From JAGPDF01 sp052035735 (GTDB lineage: Bacteria > Acidobacteriota > Thermoanaerobaculia > Multivoradales > JAGPDF01): a stretch of 64,000 nt of DNA. The notes beneath the pieces were generated by a model. It saw only the letters and a program-made list of their open reading frames with translations. It was not told where the DNA came from and did not search any database. Positions 46,701 to 54,194 of the stretch are shown here, one piece after another (the first letter of the stretch is position 1; the number at the start of each line of letters is the position of its first letter). The position numbers were made by a program, and so were the translations under genes. The stretch covers positions 1 through 64,000 of the forward strand of contig JBPOHI010000115.1 of NCBI GenBank assembly GCA_052035735.1, written 5' to 3'.

Positions 46701-47593
46701 CGGCCGGCCTGTTCCGCCAGGGCTCCGGCGGTTGCAGCGGCGCCGCCGCAGGCGAGGATCCCCAGATCGACCCGCGAGAGCCGGTGGCCGGCGACTGCCG
46801 GCAGCGGCCGCCCGGTCGACTCCGCGACCAGCGAGAGCGCCTCCTCGAGCGGGCCGGCCAGACCGCCGAAGAGGAGCCGCTCGCCAGCGAGCGCAGCTCG
46901 CGCCGCGTCCGTTCCCTGCTCCCCGCCGAGACGAAGCGCGCGGCTGGCATCGTGCCAGCGCGGCACCCGGCGCCGATGCTCGCCGAACAGCTCGTGTTGG
47001 GCGACGCCGGTGCAGTGCACGCTGTCGGCGGGCCGCCCCAAGAGGCGCGCGACCTGCCCCTCCGAAGGCAGAGCGGCATCCTGGACGGCGAATGCCACGG
47101 TCGCCCCATCGAGGGCGACGACGATCGGAACGAGAGCGCGCTCGGCGGCGATCTGCGCTGCCAGTACGTGATCGACGGCCTCCGCGACCGAACCCGGGAG
47201 GAGGACACCCATGCCGGCGGCCGCCGCGGCCCGGGCCCCATCGAGCGTCCCGGAAGCGAGGCAGACGACGAACGACGCGTGACGAAGTACCGCCTCGCGG
47301 ATCTGCGCCGCCCCGGCGGCGAGCTCGTCCTCGACCAGGAAGAGCACCGCGCGTTCCCCGCCCAGGGAGAGACCGAGGGCGGTGGCGAGGCCTCCCGGCA
47401 GCGCGCCGGCAAGCGCCGGATCGCCGGCCAGCGCGTCGCCCACGACCTGGCGCGCGCCGCCGCTCTCTGCCAGGGCCGCGACCGCTGCGAGCCCCGTTCC
47501 GACGAAGGGACTGCCGGGCTCTACCGGAAGTCGAGAGCCGCCGCCGGCGAACAGTCTGCCGACGATCGAGCCGAAAGGACCGAAACTAGACAT
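43703..47593 (-). CDS. Giant PFOR-like iron-sulfur protein of the Rnf operon, probably non-catalytic
   Basis: 1296 residues from ATG 47593, chosen because AAGGAGG lies four bases upstream on the coding strand. The upstream open frame is in rnfB. The order of parts follows pyruvate:ferredoxin oxidoreductase (NifJ). Residues about 20-230 resemble domain I, including LLPGSVAEAVDHVL and IVVALDGATVAF. About 285-385 resemble domain II (GVLALRRLAPLPQSELVAL). About 440-560 resemble the gamma-like domain III. Next is YFWDQIGLPIGEG and a two-cluster ferredoxin domain with first Cys at 661 (CTGCAACWTLCP) and 798 (CTGCGLCVAECAP). Then come about 450 residues with weak similarity to the last PFOR domain and a coiled, charged C-terminus. 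No TPP-binding motif is seen. It is likely an electron conduit between KorAB and Rnf. Confidence 0.8.
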   Translation of the reverse strand: MSSFGPFGSIVGRLFAGGGSRLPVEPGSPFVGTGLAAVAALAESGGARQVVGDALAGDPALAGALPGGLATALGLSLGGERAVLFLVEDELAAGAAQIREAVLRHASFVVCLASGTLDGARAAAAAGMGVLLPGSVAEAVDHVLAAQIAAERALVPIVVALDGATVAFAVQDAALPSEGQVARLLGRPADSVHCTGVAQHELFGEHRRRVPRWHDASRALRLGGEQGTDAARAALAGERLLFGGLAGPLEEALSLVAESTGRPLPAVAGHRLSRVDLGILACGGAAATAGALAEQAGRSGPRLGVLALRRLAPLPQSELVALAEGCRRWAVVERLEGGNDRGALTEALRLSLGGGSGIPEIATFGLAGAAAPLYGAELAAGCRSLAERFRPLVLLGLAAEGGAGYPKRQALYDRRRREVPGWEDLASGRAEVVDLRPAGAVTVAFDRITGDASLMSDLAQLVGAALGGHLHARLGLAATAAGLPQRDWLIWAPGPFADPGEPVSNQISLRFAAVPVGAARERLGGALLARVAHLAGREVKDRELRALGKTRASDVEQLLAGFASADETLRPFEPDESPAARAARGPMPPRFPARDAAAPQADGALGDPAYFWDQIGLPIGEGAARQLFADATIAIGALPAGTSPVGAAAFGGRPQFLADLCTGCAACWTLCPHGAIAVNAQPIEALLSAGIAAVGRGGGSAEALRRFVPKLVERLSFEATDKIGGRLGDWLESAGGAVLATAGLAPERLAEARAALSRLAAEIGDLDVAATPGLFLGTGGTALPGGALLALAVDPDRCTGCGLCVAECAPAALVARRETAAPGLDAERAPVAAMRRLPPSEAAAVQRVAGEAGRGELAAALLSAEGVAPLAGFDGATPGSAPRLAVRQAFSLLARALAPRRTERRRELAELRGRLAEAIHATLGKALPDGDLDALARGLESAGSGAADLGELATRLAGAVEGEKVNVARLGRLVEAARAVADLAARSGEGGEAAPLFSVVVGPGEALAWARRFPDNPFGVPATVAVAAPLALARGLALAEAERAVAAARVVRRARLEIERPQEALHAAERLSGLGWVDLDEAERSAAAPLVVLIDESASGAEIGEGLALLAAPLPVVVVALAALPGAAPRSPWWALAAAADDGIAAHATVAGDAVSGGSAPLAEAMAAFAAGGRGALVRVLAPGADGQELTSDSVLDRARRAVEAREFPLGCRVAAVPSTSAVLRADPFALRTARAAEHEAELAALEERHRRELATLEADLRVRLAERVRVRLLDLAARGGAARSGNGNDRTPGVA

Positions 47594-48434
47594 GCACCCT
47601 CCTTGCACCGACTTCGTCTTCCTGGAACTGCTCGCCTTCCACCCAACGGATCGCTCCGGTCGGGCAGCGGAAGGTGGCTTCGGGGGCTGCCGGTCCGCCG
47701 GCCGAGTAGTCCACCACCGGCAGGTTGCCCACCATTCGCACCAGGCCGGGGGCGGCGTCGGCGGCGCAACGTCCGCACGCGTCGCAAGCGGCCGAGCAGA
47801 TTCGTCGCGCCGCCTCGGCGGCGAGCGGAGCACTGCACTGCACGATCAGCCGGTGCGCCACCGGCTCGAGGTCGATGAGGTTGCGCGGACAGGCGGTGAC
47901 GCAGTCGCCGCAGGCGGTGCACTTGTCGACGTCGACCACCGGCAGACGCCAGTCGTTCATCGACATGGCGTCGAAGGTGCAGGCTCGCACGCAGTCGGCG
48001 AGACCGAGGCAGCCCCATGAGCATTCGAGCCCACCGCCGCCGACCAGATGCGCCGCCCGGCAGCTCGCTTCCCCTTCGTAGCTCGCCAGCATGCGGGCGC
48101 GCCCCAGTCCGCCGCCGCAGTGGACGCGCGCCACCCGCTTCTCCGCTTCGCCGACGCCGACGCCGATGAAGTCGGCGATCGCCTCGAGACCGCCGGGTGA
48201 GGAGACCGTGCAGCGCGAAGGCGCGAGCTCGCCGGCGACGATGCGCTCGGCCAGGGCGCGACAGCCGGCCTGGCCGCAGGCGCCACAGTTCGAACCCGGC
48301 AGCAGGCGCTCCACCGCCTCGATGCGGGGGTCCTCTTCGACCTTGAAGAAGCGATCGGAGAGCGCGAGGATCGCGCCGAAGAGGAGTCCGAGCCCTCCGA
48401 GGACTGCCGCTGCGCTGAGCATGCCGTCGAACAT
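47586..48434 (-). CDS. rnfB: Rnf electron transport complex subunit RnfB
   Basis: 282 residues. A transmembrane helix (about 6-26) is followed by the Fes domain, PGSNCGACGQAGCRALAERI, which binds one [4Fe-4S]. The ferredoxin part has CLGLADCVRAC and CTACGDCVTACP. A third cysteine-rich segment (CSAACDACGRCAADAAP) has lost the fourth Cys of its motif, while RCPTGAI later supplies a distal Cys. RnfB is the ferredoxin-accepting subunit. Here it is separated from rnfC by the giant PFOR-like gene, an order not usual for Rnf operons. Its 3' end overlaps that gene by eight bases. Confidence 0.93.
   Translation of the reverse strand: MFDGMLSAAAVLGGLGLLFGAILALSDRFFKVEEDPRIEAVERLLPGSNCGACGQAGCRALAERIVAGELAPSRCTVSSPGGLEAIADFIGVGVGEAEKRVARVHCGGGLGRARMLASYEGEASCRAAHLVGGGGLECSWGCLGLADCVRACTFDAMSMNDWRLPVVDVDKCTACGDCVTACPRNLIDLEPVAHRLIVQCSAPLAAEAARRICSAACDACGRCAADAAPGLVRMVGNLPVVDYSAGGPAAPEATFRCPTGAIRWVEGEQFQEDEVGARRVHV
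47595..47603 (-). promoter_or_regulatory. Ribosome binding site that fixes the start of the giant PFOR-like gene
   Basis: On the minus strand AAGGAGG stands about four bases before ATG 47593, within the end of rnfB. No comparable site precedes the earlier in-frame start at 47833, which would lie fully inside rnfB. Confidence 0.6.
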
Positions 48435-48440
48435 GGTCGC

Positions 48441-50642
48441 TCAGGCGAAGGCCTGCGCGCGTTGGCGCAGGCTCTCGAGATCGGGTTCCGCGGAGTTCCA
48501 CGGTGTGCCGGGGTGGATGATCTTGGCGGTGCACGACTCGGCAGCGGTGACGAGATCGCGGAAGCTGCCGCCGCGCGGATTCTTGACGAAAGCCTGCTTG
48601 TTCTCGTTGTAGGCGAAGATCCCCGGCGCCTTGCGGATGCACTCGTCGCAGGAGGTGCACAGGGCGGTGTCGATCCAGGCCTCTTCGGCGATCGCCGTGG
48701 CGGGTGCGGGTGCGGGGGCGGCGACCGGCGCCGCTGCGGTCGTGGCGGCGGGCGGCGCTGCGGGCACCGCCGCAGCAGCCGGAGCGCCGGCCGAGGCCGC
48801 GGGCGCGATGGCCGCGGCACCCGGCGCCAGAGGCGCTCCCTCGAGCTCGAAGAGAATGGAGACCAGACCCTCGACCGCCCGCTGGTCGGCGCCGGCGCGT
48901 TCGCGGGCGAGCTCTTCGGCATGCGTCGCGGCGAGCTCCGCCTGGACGCGCGCGGCACGTTCGGCCGCTTCGTCGCGTACCCGCTCGATCGCCGCTTCGA
49001 CATGTTCGTTGCGCACGCCGGCGAGCTCTTCGAGCGTTCGCCAGTAGGCCAGTCGATCGCGCGTCGCGAGCGCCAGCGCCCGCGACACCACCAACCGCTG
49101 CCGCGCCCCCGACGTGTCGCTCGCCCAGACGAACGGCAGATGGCGAACGCTCCCTTCGCCCTCGAGCTCCAGCCACTGCGCGATCGGCACGAGCTCCAGA
49201 CTGCCGGGTATCGCTGCGGTCTCGGCGGCGCCATCGGCCGGCCCGGCGAGGGTGAACTGCCCCCGCCAGGCAGGATCGAGCAGCGCCGCGTCGGCGAAGG
49301 TGAACGGCCCGGCGGCGGCATCGGCCGCCGGCGGTTCGCTGACCGTCGTCCACGGCACCTCGCGCGGCCAATCGGCCGCAGGCTCCGGGTTCTCCTCGAA
49401 GTGCAGCCGCCGCGCCCAGCTCGAACCGGCCTCGGGATCGAAGCGGAAGATCGGCGCCGCGCGCCCCGCGACGCGCGCCTGCGCGACGAGCCACGGATCG
49501 AGTCCGGCACTTGCCTGGTCAGCAGTAGCGGTCCCTTCGGCCGTGTCGATCACGTGCAGCCCCGCCCGGCTGCCGCCCAACGCGCGATCGAAGCCGGCGG
49601 CGAGCGGCAAGGGATAGGCGAGAGAGCCCTGCTGGACAAAGACCTCGCGATGGGCGACACCGAGATAGGCGGGTTCGAGACGATAGGAGAGCGGGTCACG
49701 CTGCGGCGCCTCGCCCGCGAGGACGAGGACCTGCACCGGCCGGCCGGAGAGGAGCAGCTCCGACAACGACGACAAGGCGTTCACCAGCTCTTCGGTGGCG
49801 GAGAACAGCACCAGGATCGGCGGCACCAGCAGCAGCTCTTCGCGCGCGAGGCTCCGCCAGTCGAGCCGCTCGAGCCAGGTCTGGTGGCGCCCGGGCACGA
49901 AAGCCTCGGCCGCTTCGAGGCGGAGTGTGCGCACGGCACGCGCCAGCTCGACGACGTCCTGGCTCGCCTCGTCGAAGGCGGCGGCCGCCGCGGCGCAGAG
50001 ACCGCCGGGCCCGGCCACCGGTCGCGCCGGCGCCGTGAGGTCGTCGAGCCTCTCGCCCTGCGCCACGATCCACAGCGGCTCGGCCGCAGGTTCATAGTGC
50101 CGCAGCCGGTCGCGTGCCGCCTCGAGCCGCTGCCGCCGCTCCTCGGAGAACGGGGCACCGGCGCGCCTTCGGCCGACCACGTGCGCGAGCTCGGCGGTGT
50201 CGACGAAACGCGTCCCGAGCGCGCCCATGCTCGCGCCACGGGAGCGCTCCGCAACCCCCTCCGGGCGGCGGGCGCGATCGGCGGCGAGCAGCGCCTCGGC
50301 GGCGGTCGCAAGCTCCTCCACTTCGGCGGCGAAGGCCTCCCGCGCCACGGACAGGCGGCGCCGTGCGGCGAGCGTCGCCAGAGCGAGCGGCGCCCGGCGG
50401 TCGAACTCGACCAGCGTGCCGCCCAGCGGACGTTCGACGCCGTCGGCCAGGGGGCGGAGCCAGTTCTCGCCCGCTGCCGCGAGATCGACGACGAGCGGCC
50501 AGCCTCGTCGCACCGGCCTGCCGCGATAGGGCGCGAGCGCTGCCGGCAGCAGGCCGGCAGGCAGATCGGAAGCGACGGCCGGATCGCCGAAGTGAAATCG
50601 GCGGAGGTCGTCGAGCGTCGGTCGAGTCGACACGGTGGCCAC
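48441..50642 (-). CDS. PFOR C-terminal-domain-like protein with ferredoxin tail, TPP motif lost
   Basis: 733 residues from GTG 50642, two bases after the korB stop. Residues about 268-370 align in pattern with the TPP-binding domain VI of pyruvate:ferredoxin oxidoreductase (SLSELLLSGRPVQVLVL, LGVAHREVFVQQGSLAYPL). However, the cofactor motif GDGxxxDxGxGG is replaced by FSATEELVNALSSL, so it should not bind TPP. The flanks are poorly conserved helical regions. A long charged helix and an Ala/Pro linker (about 590-650) lead to a ferredoxin module with Cys662, 665, 668 and distal Cys704 (CTSCDEC...ESCTAK). It and the giant protein at 43703 look like two halves of a dead PFOR. Probable electron-transfer role between KorAB and RnfB, by inference. 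Confidence 0.75.
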   Translation of the reverse strand: MATVSTRPTLDDLRRFHFGDPAVASDLPAGLLPAALAPYRGRPVRRGWPLVVDLAAAGENWLRPLADGVERPLGGTLVEFDRRAPLALATLAARRRLSVAREAFAAEVEELATAAEALLAADRARRPEGVAERSRGASMGALGTRFVDTAELAHVVGRRRAGAPFSEERRQRLEAARDRLRHYEPAAEPLWIVAQGERLDDLTAPARPVAGPGGLCAAAAAAFDEASQDVVELARAVRTLRLEAAEAFVPGRHQTWLERLDWRSLAREELLLVPPILVLFSATEELVNALSSLSELLLSGRPVQVLVLAGEAPQRDPLSYRLEPAYLGVAHREVFVQQGSLAYPLPLAAGFDRALGGSRAGLHVIDTAEGTATADQASAGLDPWLVAQARVAGRAAPIFRFDPEAGSSWARRLHFEENPEPAADWPREVPWTTVSEPPAADAAAGPFTFADAALLDPAWRGQFTLAGPADGAAETAAIPGSLELVPIAQWLELEGEGSVRHLPFVWASDTSGARQRLVVSRALALATRDRLAYWRTLEELAGVRNEHVEAAIERVRDEAAERAARVQAELAATHAEELARERAGADQRAVEGLVSILFELEGAPLAPGAAAIAPAASAGAPAAAAVPAAPPAATTAAAPVAAPAPAPATAIAEEAWIDTALCTSCDECIRKAPGIFAYNENKQAFVKNPRGGSFRDLVTAAESCTAKIIHPGTPWNSAEPDLESLRQRAQAFA

Positions 50643-50644
50643 CG

Positions 50645-51598
50645 TCAGATCGCGAACCGGTCGAGCTCGCGCTCGATCGCCGCGACTTTCTGTTCGCGGC
50701 TCATGCCGAGACCGCGCGCCGTGTACTGGTCGTAGCGCGGCGCTTCGGGGTTGCGATAGAGCAGGCCGATGGCGAGGCGGTCGCCACCGACGGCCAGAGC
50801 GCGCGCCGCGGCGAGATCACTCGGATCGTGCACCTGGCGGCTCTTGTACATGCGCTCGACCGCCGGATCGACCGGCACGCCACCGGGATGGGTGAGCAGC
50901 AGGATGCGGTCGGGGTCGTTGCGCAGCGACTCGAAGATCTTCGGCGTATAGGTCGGGCAGCGCTGCAGGATGTGGACGAAGCTGGTGCCGACGTGGCGCG
51001 AGGCGGTCGCGAGCGTCGCCTGAAGATGAGCCGGATTCCAGTCGACCGTCCGGGCAACGAACGAGACGTTGGGGAATCCCAGGGTCGTCGCAGCGACGTC
51101 GAGCGGCGGCAGGAAGGCGCCATCCGGATGGGTGTTGGTGGTGAGACCGATCGGTGTCGTCGGCGAGGTCTGCTTCTTCGTCAACCCATAGACGCTGTTG
51201 TCGAAGATCATCACCGTCAGATCCATGTTGTAGCGCGCCGCGTGCAGCCAGTGGCCGGCGCCGATCGAGCAGCAGTCGCCGTCGCCGGTGGCGACCCAGA
51301 CCTTGAGGTCCGGACGGCGCGACTTGACGCCGCAGGCGACCGGCAAGGCGCGACCGTGCAGGCCGTGGAAGCCGTAGGCGTGCATGTAGTGCGGAAAGCG
51401 CGACGAACAGCCGATGCCGGAGACGATCGCGAGCTTCTCCGGCGGCACCTGCTCGTCGCGGCAGATGCGCTGCACCGCCGAGAGCACTGCGAAGTCGCCG
51501 CAGCTGGGGCACCAGCGCGCGACGCCGCCATCGTAGTTTTCGAGCGTGAAGTAGCGCTCGGGTACGTCGAGCGTCCCGTCCGCGGGCAGTCCGAACAT
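50645..51598 (-). CDS. korB: 2-oxoacid:ferredoxin oxidoreductase beta subunit
   Basis: 317 residues. The TPP/Mg motif is intact: GDGDCCSIGAGHWLHAARYN with DNSVYGLTKKQTSPTTP. WCPSCGDFAVL and GIGCSSR supply the cysteines that hold a [4Fe-4S] cluster, as in KorB-type enzymes that lack a separate delta subunit. It decarboxylates a 2-oxoacid with the alpha subunit and reduces ferredoxin. 2-Oxoglutarate is the likeliest substrate from overall type, but pyruvate or branched-chain acids cannot be excluded. The ATG overlaps the korA stop by one base (TGATG). The open frame beyond 51598 is inside korA. Confidence 0.92.
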   Translation of the reverse strand: MFGLPADGTLDVPERYFTLENYDGGVARWCPSCGDFAVLSAVQRICRDEQVPPEKLAIVSGIGCSSRFPHYMHAYGFHGLHGRALPVACGVKSRRPDLKVWVATGDGDCCSIGAGHWLHAARYNMDLTVMIFDNSVYGLTKKQTSPTTPIGLTTNTHPDGAFLPPLDVAATTLGFPNVSFVARTVDWNPAHLQATLATASRHVGTSFVHILQRCPTYTPKIFESLRNDPDRILLLTHPGGVPVDPAVERMYKSRQVHDPSDLAAARALAVGGDRLAIGLLYRNPEAPRYDQYTARGLGMSREQKVAAIERELDRFAI

Positions 51599-53505
51599 CA
51601 GGCCACTCCTCTCGTCAGGCTCTGGTCCCCGCCCGGTAGGCGCCGGCGGATCGCCGTCGCGACTTCGCCGGGACCGTAGGGCGCGCCACGGACCGTCGAC
51701 CAGCAGTCGACGTCCACCAGCGTTCGCTCGCGCAGGATCTGGGCGAGCTGCGCGCGCCGACGCTCGAACTCTTCTCCCGGAGCGGCCGGCTCGTCGCTGT
51801 AGTTGATTTCGACCGTCATCACCCGCCGAAAGCGGCGGAAGATCTTCTCCAGGCCGGGCTCGAGCGGCGACAGGAAGCGCAGGTGCAGCGAGGCGACCGA
51901 CTGGCCCTCGGCGCGCAACTGGTCGACCGCCTCTTCGATCGCGCCAAGGGTCGAGCCCCAGCCGACGACGAGGAGTTCCCCCTCTTCGGCGCCACGCGGC
52001 GCGGGCGGCTTGAGCGAGCGCGCCAGCGCGGCGAGTTTGCGGCTGCGCATGTCGCAGCCCTCCTGATTCGACGTCGAGTCGTACGCCACCTTGCCCATGC
52101 GGGTATGCGCGAGGCCGGTGACGACGTATTCGCCGCCGCGCTGACCGGGGATCGGGCGCGCCGAGAGTCCGGTCTCGCCGTCCCAGTCGTAGGGCGGGAG
52201 GCCCTCCGGCCAAGGCGACTGATCGAGGTCGCAGGCGAGCCAATCGGGATCGACCTTCGGGCGCGGAATCGACGAAACGCCGGTCGCCAGGTTGGCATCG
52301 GTCAAGAGAATCACCGGCGTCCGGAACTCCTCGGCGAGCTTGCGCGCCAGGATGACGAAGTGAAAGCACTCCTCGATGGTGGCCGGGGCGAGCACGATCT
52401 TCGGGGTGTCGCCCGGCTGCCCGTAGAGCGCGGCCAGCAGGTCCCCCTGTTCGACCTTGGTCGGCAGCCCGGTCGAGGGCCCGCCGCGCTGGACGTTGAT
52501 CACCACCAGCGGGATCTCGGCCATCACCGCGTAGCCCAGGAACTCGGTCTTCAGCGCCAGGCCGGGGCCGGAGGTGATGGTGCAGGCGGTCTTGCCGGCG
52601 TAGGAGGCGCCGATCGCGAAGCCGACGGCGGCGATCTCGTCTTCGGCCTGATGGAGGTATCCGCCGACCAGGGGGAAGGCGCGTGCCAGGTAGTGTGAGA
52701 CCGAAGTCGCCGGCGTGATCGGGTACATCGCGACCATCTCCATGCCGGCCGCGAGCACACCCAAGCCCAGCGCCTGATTGCCGTTCAGGACCAGCACCGG
52801 CTCCCGGGAGGCGCGTGGCGGCACGCTCCAGGCGACCGGCACTTCGGCCGCGGCGAACGCGGCGCCGCGCCGCAGCAGCTCCTGGTTGAGCTGCACGACG
52901 TCGGCGCCCTTGCGACCGAGGACGGCCTGCACCTCTTCGAGCGCCTTGGCGAGCTCCAGGCCGAAGATCTGCGACAACATGCCGACGACGAACATGTTCT
53001 TGCCGACCCGCGCGTCGGGGATCACCTCGAGGCAGGCCGCCTCCATCGGCAACTCGATGACCTCGAGCCCCTGGGCGCGGAAGTCGGCCACCGCCTGCGC
53101 ATACTGCCGCCGGATCTCCTCCTGCGAGTCTTCCGCCCACTTGCTCTCGAGCAGCACCCGGGTTCCCGGCCGGTAAGCGGCGTTGTTGATCCGCCCGTAG
53201 AGCACCTGCTCGTTGAACGCGACCACCAGGTCGGCGGTCTCGCCGCTGTTGGTGATCTCATGGCTGCCGAAGCGCACCCGGATGCCGGAGGCTCCGGCGC
53301 GCGAGCGTGCCGGCGGCTTGATCTCGGCGGGGATGATCTCGACCGTCCAGACGCCGTTGCCCAGCTTGGCGCAGACGGTGCCGAAGGTCTGGCCCGCCTT
53401 CTGGGCTCCCTCGCCGGAGTCGGAGACGATCTCGACGATGCGCTCCTGCACCACAGTGCGTGGCGGAGCGGCGGCGGACGGCGCGGTCTCTCGGGTGGTG
53501 GGCAT
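51598..53505 (-). CDS. korA: 2-oxoacid:ferredoxin oxidoreductase gamma-alpha fusion subunit
   Basis: 635 residues. The gamma domain occupies about residues 17-200, with ITNSGETADLVVAFNEQVL. The alpha domain starts near 235 and has YPITPATSVSHYLA (Tyr261), EDEIAAVGFAIGASYAGKTA and SGPGLALKTEFLGYAVMAEIP. The C-terminal domain (about 505-625) has VVGWGSTLGAIEEAV. This two-subunit Kor type, with gamma fused to alpha, is known from oxygen-tolerant enzymes. It starts with GAGGA seven bases before the ATG and follows the hemerythrin gene by 30 bases. Together with KorB it would feed low-potential electrons to the Rnf-linked proteins of the operon. Confidence 0.93.
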   Translation of the reverse strand: MPTTRETAPSAAAPPRTVVQERIVEIVSDSGEGAQKAGQTFGTVCAKLGNGVWTVEIIPAEIKPPARSRAGASGIRVRFGSHEITNSGETADLVVAFNEQVLYGRINNAAYRPGTRVLLESKWAEDSQEEIRRQYAQAVADFRAQGLEVIELPMEAACLEVIPDARVGKNMFVVGMLSQIFGLELAKALEEVQAVLGRKGADVVQLNQELLRRGAAFAAAEVPVAWSVPPRASREPVLVLNGNQALGLGVLAAGMEMVAMYPITPATSVSHYLARAFPLVGGYLHQAEDEIAAVGFAIGASYAGKTACTITSGPGLALKTEFLGYAVMAEIPLVVINVQRGGPSTGLPTKVEQGDLLAALYGQPGDTPKIVLAPATIEECFHFVILARKLAEEFRTPVILLTDANLATGVSSIPRPKVDPDWLACDLDQSPWPEGLPPYDWDGETGLSARPIPGQRGGEYVVTGLAHTRMGKVAYDSTSNQEGCDMRSRKLAALARSLKPPAPRGAEEGELLVVGWGSTLGAIEEAVDQLRAEGQSVASLHLRFLSPLEPGLEKIFRRFRRVMTVEINYSDEPAAPGEEFERRRAQLAQILRERTLVDVDCWSTVRGAPYGPGEVATAIRRRLPGGDQSLTRGVA

Positions 53506-53535
53506 CGAATTTCCTCGTTGTCGGGCCGCTCGAAG

Positions 53536-54009
53536 CTAAGAGCTCCGGCCACCCAGATCGGTGTAGAAGGCCTCGCCGAAGAGACGCTCCTCTTCAGCCT
53601 CGTGGCGGCGCAGCGTCTCGGCGAGGGCATGGATGCCGGCGGCGATCTCCTCGACCGGGCCGGCGAGCGCGGCCGCGGTGGCCGAGCGCAGCTCGGCCAG
53701 CTTGGCAAGAATCTCGCGATGCTCGTCGAAGAGGTGCTGCAGGTTCGGCAGGCGGTGCGAAGCCCCCTCGCTGACGATCGAATGCAGGCCCTGGCCGCCC
53801 TCCTCACCGTCGAAGTGATGGACGAGGAGGGTATCGAGGTCGGCCAGGAGCTTCGCGACCCTGTGCAGATCGTGGGTATGCACCAGCGACAGCAGCAGCT
53901 CGCCGAGCTGGCGATGCTCATCGTCGATGCGGCGCCGCGCGGAATGCCGGCGCGACGGAGCGGAGCTCTTCTCCGGAGCGGGTTTCTTGGTTGCGGAAGG
54001 ACGTGCCAT
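53536..54009 (-). CDS. Hemerythrin-like HHE domain protein
   Basis: 157 residues. After a basic N-terminal tail (residues 1-27) comes a four-helix bundle with the iron-binding pattern of hemerythrins: DDEHRQL, VHHFDGEEGG, FDEHREIL and LRRHEAEEERLF. It would bind a di-iron centre and O2 or act as an oxygen or iron sensor. It is the first gene of the Kor-Rnf operon, so protection or oxygen sensing for the iron-sulfur enzymes is a natural guess. GGAGG lies eight bases before the ATG. The 185-base leader holds two hairpins. Confidence 0.85.
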   Translation of the reverse strand: MARPSATKKPAPEKSSAPSRRHSARRRIDDEHRQLGELLLSLVHTHDLHRVAKLLADLDTLLVHHFDGEEGGQGLHSIVSEGASHRLPNLQHLFDEHREILAKLAELRSATAAALAGPVEEIAAGIHALAETLRRHEAEEERLFGEAFYTDLGGRSS

Positions 54010-54089
54010 CGCCGGGTCCTCCAGGTCGTATCCCGATCGCTGCCGGGACAGGAGAACCGCGAAGCTCCGCGAAGGTGCGGCCCGTGATT

Positions 54090-54120
54090 CCCCGCTCGCA
54101 TCCTCGAAGATGCGACGGGG
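54090..54120 (-). promoter_or_regulatory. Imperfect hairpin in the leader of the hemerythrin-Kor-Rnf operon
   Basis: CCCCG (54090-54094) pairs with CGGGG (54116-54120), and CGCATC (54097-54102) with GATGCG (54109-54114), around a 6-base loop. It lies 81-111 bases before the hemerythrin ATG. It may be an mRNA leader structure or an operator. No protein can be assigned. Confidence 0.35.
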
Positions 54121-54144
54121 AGCAACAACACTCCTAGGGGTCGC

Positions 54145-54169
54145 AGCCGCCCCACCCCACGGGGCGGCT
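54145..54169 (-). terminator. Perfect 9-bp hairpin after the M16 peptidase gene
   Basis: AGCCGCCCC (54145-54153) and GGGGCGGCT (54161-54169) are separated by 7 bases. It begins 26 bases after the M16 stop. No clear U-tract follows on the minus strand, so termination is likely but unproven. It would separate the M16 gene from the Kor-Rnf operon. Confidence 0.5.
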
Positions 54170-54194
54170 CAGCAGCCGAAGCGCTGGGGCGCGC

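Noticed and set aside
43703..50642. The PFOR-like pair as a working pyruvate:ferredoxin oxidoreductase
   Set aside because: The TPP/Mg motif is missing and the subunits are split around rnfB. A complete KorAB is encoded beside it.
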